From an uncultured Slackia sp. (GTDB lineage Bacteria; Actinomycetota; Coriobacteriia; Coriobacteriales; Eggerthellaceae): a stretch of 7,797 nt of DNA. Below, one piece after another: positions 5,792 through 7,797 of this stretch. The DNA is taken from assembly GCA_900553655.1 (NCBI GenBank), contig USEQ01000052.1:1-7797 (forward strand), in the 5' to 3' direction. Both the position numbers and the translations under genes were made by a program. How positions within the stretch are numbered: position 1 is the stretch's first letter; every line of letters starts with the position of its first letter. The notes under the pieces are model-generated. The model searched no databases, was not told the origin of the DNA, and worked only from the letters and a program-made list of their open reading frames with translations.

Positions 5792-6652
5792 TCAGAACCC
5801 CGCAGAAAGATACGAGAAGTAAAACGGCAAACGAGCCAGAAACGTGGCGATGGAAACGAGAACGCAGCCGAAACCGCCCATGACGGCCCCACGCCAGCCT
5901 TCGCGACGCGCCGCCTTCCCCAGCACGTACAGACCCACCAGGCTTGTTGCCGCATACAACACGATGACGACGCCGTACCACGGCACGGCCTGAGAAGCGC
6001 CGGCAACGTTGTTCTCGACCCCTGCAAGGAAACGCGCATGCATTCCCAGCAAAAGAACGACGCCGACCGCGCATACGTACGAAACGCGCCGCAAGACACA
6101 AGACCAGCGACTGCTGCGACCAAGCAGCACCCTCAGCACACAAGACGCAAGCGCCGTCCCCGCCACAAGGGAGAGGCCCCAGAGGTTCAAGGGAGTATGC
6201 CATGTATCCCATGAAGGCACGGTAGAAACCGAGTATGCGAACGCAGTGAACCACAGCATGAGAGCCGATGCGATGATCGAGCAGGCAAGCAGCGTTTGGG
6301 CAAGGGCTTTGGAGTAGCGAATCTTGTACGTATAGAGCCAGTACATGCCGCCGACGAAAAGGAACACAACCGTACAGAGCACCTCGTTGGAAAGCGGAGA
6401 CCTGCCAATGCCCGCGAAAGCATGCAAAGCATTGGCCGGCGTGCCCAAATGCGTGGCGGACGCCATGAAACCCACCCAGACCACTCCGAGCGGAACCAGG
6501 AACGCATGGCTTACGCGATTCCACGATGTTTGATCCATACGCTTCGCATGCGCCAGGAGATATGCGGCCATCAATGCGAAGGCCAACGCGCCCGCTGGGG
6601 AGAGCGCCGTGAACATGGCGAGCGAAACCTCGCTGAATCCTCCTGCCATCAT
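5792..6652 (-). CDS. DmsC-like membrane anchor of a molybdoenzyme reductase
   Basis: DmsC/YnfH-type integral membrane anchor, which binds menaquinol and passes electrons to the iron-sulfur subunit. The 286-residue product has about eight hydrophobic helices (roughly 11-33, 48-66, 87-106, 117-139, 155-176, 188-206, 226-245, 257-275), as in DmsC. Family-like segments are ATHLGTPANALHAF (66-79) followed by RSPLSNEVL, and WHTPLNLWGL (151-160). The sequence ends with a short RLPFYFSYL tail as in relatives. The frame runs open further upstream, but that part lies inside the torD-like gene. Starts ATG 6652 and ATG 6649 are both possible; AGGGG lies just upstream and spaces slightly better with 6649. 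It follows the torD-like stop by 4 bp. The physiological electron acceptor (DMSO, TMAO or other) is unknown. Confidence 0.88.
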   Translation of the reverse strand: MMAGGFSEVSLAMFTALSPAGALAFALMAAYLLAHAKRMDQTSWNRVSHAFLVPLGVVWVGFMASATHLGTPANALHAFAGIGRSPLSNEVLCTVVFLFVGGMYWLYTYKIRYSKALAQTLLACSIIASALMLWFTAFAYSVSTVPSWDTWHTPLNLWGLSLVAGTALASCVLRVLLGRSSRWSCVLRRVSYVCAVGVVLLLGMHARFLAGVENNVAGASQAVPWYGVVIVLYAATSLVGLYVLGKAARREGWRGAVMGGFGCVLVSIATFLARLPFYFSYLSAGF

Positions 6653-6656
6653 GCCC

Positions 6657-7331
6657 CTATCGATACATCCTGCGCACCGCAGGCTCCACGGCAAGCAGGC
6701 TTTGAACATCGCGCAACGTCGTGCGGCACAACAGGGCAAGCCCGCGATACGTCTTCGTTTCGCACGCTTCGTGGAACTGGGCCAAGAAGCGCTCGGACCA
6801 ACACAGAACATGATCGCCCAACAGCTCGCACAGCAGATCGGGGCGGTGGCGCGCAACCTGCGCGCACAGCATCAGGAGACGGCCGAACTGGTCTTCGGGG
6901 TCATTCGCCTCATACAGGCTCGTCACCCCGTGCTCACGCATCCAATCGCGCAGCATATGCCACGTACGGCCATACATCACCTTGTCGCGGTCCATATACA
7001 CAGACCCCCATGCGGGCGCCGGTTTTATCCCCGGGCCGCGAAGCAGCCGTGTGAATTCTTCAGATACCTTCTCGGGGAATTCGTCCTGCCCTTCATATAC
7101 AAGAAGCGCCACCTCGCGTCGGTCGCGTTCTTCGCCAAACGGCCAGTCAAGTGCAATATCCATACCGGCAAGAACAGGGAAAACCTGCGCGGCCTGCTCT
7201 TTCACGGGATGGAAAAGAAAGCATGATCCCAAGATATCGGCGCATGCCGCAAACGCCTCGATGAATTCGTCGTTTTGGAGCATGGCCGAAGACTGCTCTT
7301 CGTCTTCGACGAAATACGGCTGTTCGTTCAT
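6657..7331 (-). CDS. TorD/DmsD-family molybdoenzyme chaperone
   Basis: Cytoplasmic TorD-family chaperone that binds the molybdopterin catalytic subunit, often its Tat signal, and aids cofactor insertion and export. The 224-residue, mostly helical protein carries the family segments EEFTRLLRGPG (91-101), APAWGSVY (105-112) and DPEDQFGRLL (144-153, the E/D-P-x-D-H/Q-type motif), then a terminal helical part with LGDHVLCWSERF (171-182). Length is normal. ATG 7331 is preceded by AAAGGA five bases upstream. It lies between the dmsB-like and dmsC-like genes rather than at the end of the operon. The catalytic subunit it serves is presumably encoded beyond the right edge. Family identity is good; the specific client is inferred. 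Confidence 0.88.
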   Translation of the reverse strand: MNEQPYFVEDEEQSSAMLQNDEFIEAFAACADILGSCFLFHPVKEQAAQVFPVLAGMDIALDWPFGEERDRREVALLVYEGQDEFPEKVSEEFTRLLRGPGIKPAPAWGSVYMDRDKVMYGRTWHMLRDWMREHGVTSLYEANDPEDQFGRLLMLCAQVARHRPDLLCELLGDHVLCWSERFLAQFHEACETKTYRGLALLCRTTLRDVQSLLAVEPAVRRMYR

Positions 7332-7370
7332 CGAATTCCTTTCACGAATGGTCCTCAGTCGCTGCGCGAA

Positions 7371-7384
7371 GCTCGTCTCCGAGC
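7371..7384 (-). other. Small GNRA-type hairpin between dmsB-like and torD-like genes
   Basis: On the minus strand GCTCG-GAGA-CGAGC forms a 5-bp stem with a GAGA tetraloop in the 73-bp gap between the two genes. GNRA loops are unusually stable in RNA. There is no U-run, so it is not a terminator; it may set relative expression or be incidental. Confidence 0.35.
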
Positions 7385-7404
7385 ATCCGCTCCCGTCACC
7401 CCCG

Positions 7405-7797
7405 CTACACCTCGCGATTGTTCTCGATTTCCGACGGGTTGGCTATGAACCCTTTCGCCTCGAAAGCTTCGTGCGCGGCCGGAGAGAGGCGCACGAAGAA
7501 GTTGGGGCTCGTATACGACGAATCGGGCAGGGGCATGATATCGGACGAAGCACCTTCGGACAGTCCCCTCAGCTCATCCGACAGCCCGAATGCAAGAGCG
7601 CGAAGCGGACAGGCCTCGACGCAGATGGGCAGCTTACCTTCGGACACGCGGTCGGAACATCCGTCGCATTTCGAGCTTTGCCGCGAAAACGGATCGATCG
7701 AAGGCGCATGGTAGGGGCACGCCATGGTGCAGTAACCGCAACCGATGCACTTCTTCGCATCGACGCAGACGAGATCGAGCTCGTTTTTATGCATGGC
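7405..7797 (-). CDS. DmsB-like iron-sulfur subunit, N-terminus outside window
   Basis: Electron-transfer subunit of a DMSO-reductase-type complex, carrying electrons from the membrane anchor to the molybdopterin subunit through [4Fe-4S] clusters. Only the C-terminal 130 residues are visible. The ATG at 7794 is not the start: the frame runs to the window edge, and the residues there (A-M-H-K) fit the internal 'CPTGAMHKR'-type stretch of DmsB. In visible numbering, cysteines 17, 20, 23 and 27 form C-x2-C-x2-C-x3-CP, and cysteines 44, 47, 59 and 63 form C-x2-C-x11-C-x3-CP, giving two of the usual four ferredoxin-like motifs. The tail (SSYTSPNFFV) is like other family members. It heads the visible part of the operon, with the torD-like gene 73 bp downstream. 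Confidence 0.93.
   Translation of the reverse strand, partial: AMHKNELDLVCVDAKKCIGCGYCTMACPYHAPSIDPFSRQSSKCDGCSDRVSEGKLPICVEACPLRALAFGLSDELRGLSEGASSDIMPLPDSSYTSPNFFVRLSPAAHEAFEAKGFIANPSEIENNREV

Noticed and set aside
6653..6856. 68-codon N-terminal extension of the dmsC-like protein
   Set aside because: It overlaps the torD-like gene, is Cys/Arg-rich rather than membrane-like, and family similarity starts at the double ATG at 6652/6649.

Overview
The window looks like chromosomal DNA from a moderately high-GC anaerobic actinobacterium of the Coriobacteriia, most likely Eggerthellaceae (Slackia/Eggerthella-like). That placement is inference. It rests on a DMSO-reductase-type (complex iron-sulfur molybdoenzyme) operon, a LuxR-type regulator whose DNA-binding domain follows membrane helices (an architecture common in that family), and the general codon usage. 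No rRNA, tRNA, CRISPR array or insertion sequence is visible.

Layout, left to right. (1) Positions 2-1336 (+) are the 3' part of a YtcJ-like metal-dependent amidohydrolase whose start lies outside the window. (2) A spacer of about 230 bp holds a 21-bp direct repeat (two copies) and a stem-loop. (3) hpf (1570-2136, +), encoding a long-form ribosome hibernation factor, follows and ends at a good intrinsic terminator (2172-2200). (4) Positions 2238-3027 (-) look like genomic debris: a start-less C-terminal remnant of a RelE/ParE-type toxin, abutting a 200-residue LuxR gene that appears to have lost most of its membrane domain. (5) A polar amino-acid ABC importer operon runs on the minus strand in the order binding lipoprotein (4760-5593), permease (3853-4506), ATPase (3061-3828). 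It has a promoter and an operator-like palindrome upstream, and a strongly structured spacer of about 250 nt between the lipoprotein and permease genes. (6) The downstream half of a dms-type operon is also on the minus strand: dmsB-like iron-sulfur subunit (cut by the right edge), torD-like chaperone, dmsC-like membrane anchor.

The importer genes form one functional unit: lipoprotein captures an amino acid, permease and ATPase move it. The dms genes form another: quinol oxidation at the anchor, electron transfer through the iron-sulfur subunit to a molybdopterin catalytic subunit presumably encoded to the right, with the chaperone assisting its maturation. I do not see a convincing new biological system. 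The points most worth a second look are the nested RNA structures inside the importer operon, the toxin remnant with the truncated LuxR gene, and the symmetrical operator over the importer start site.
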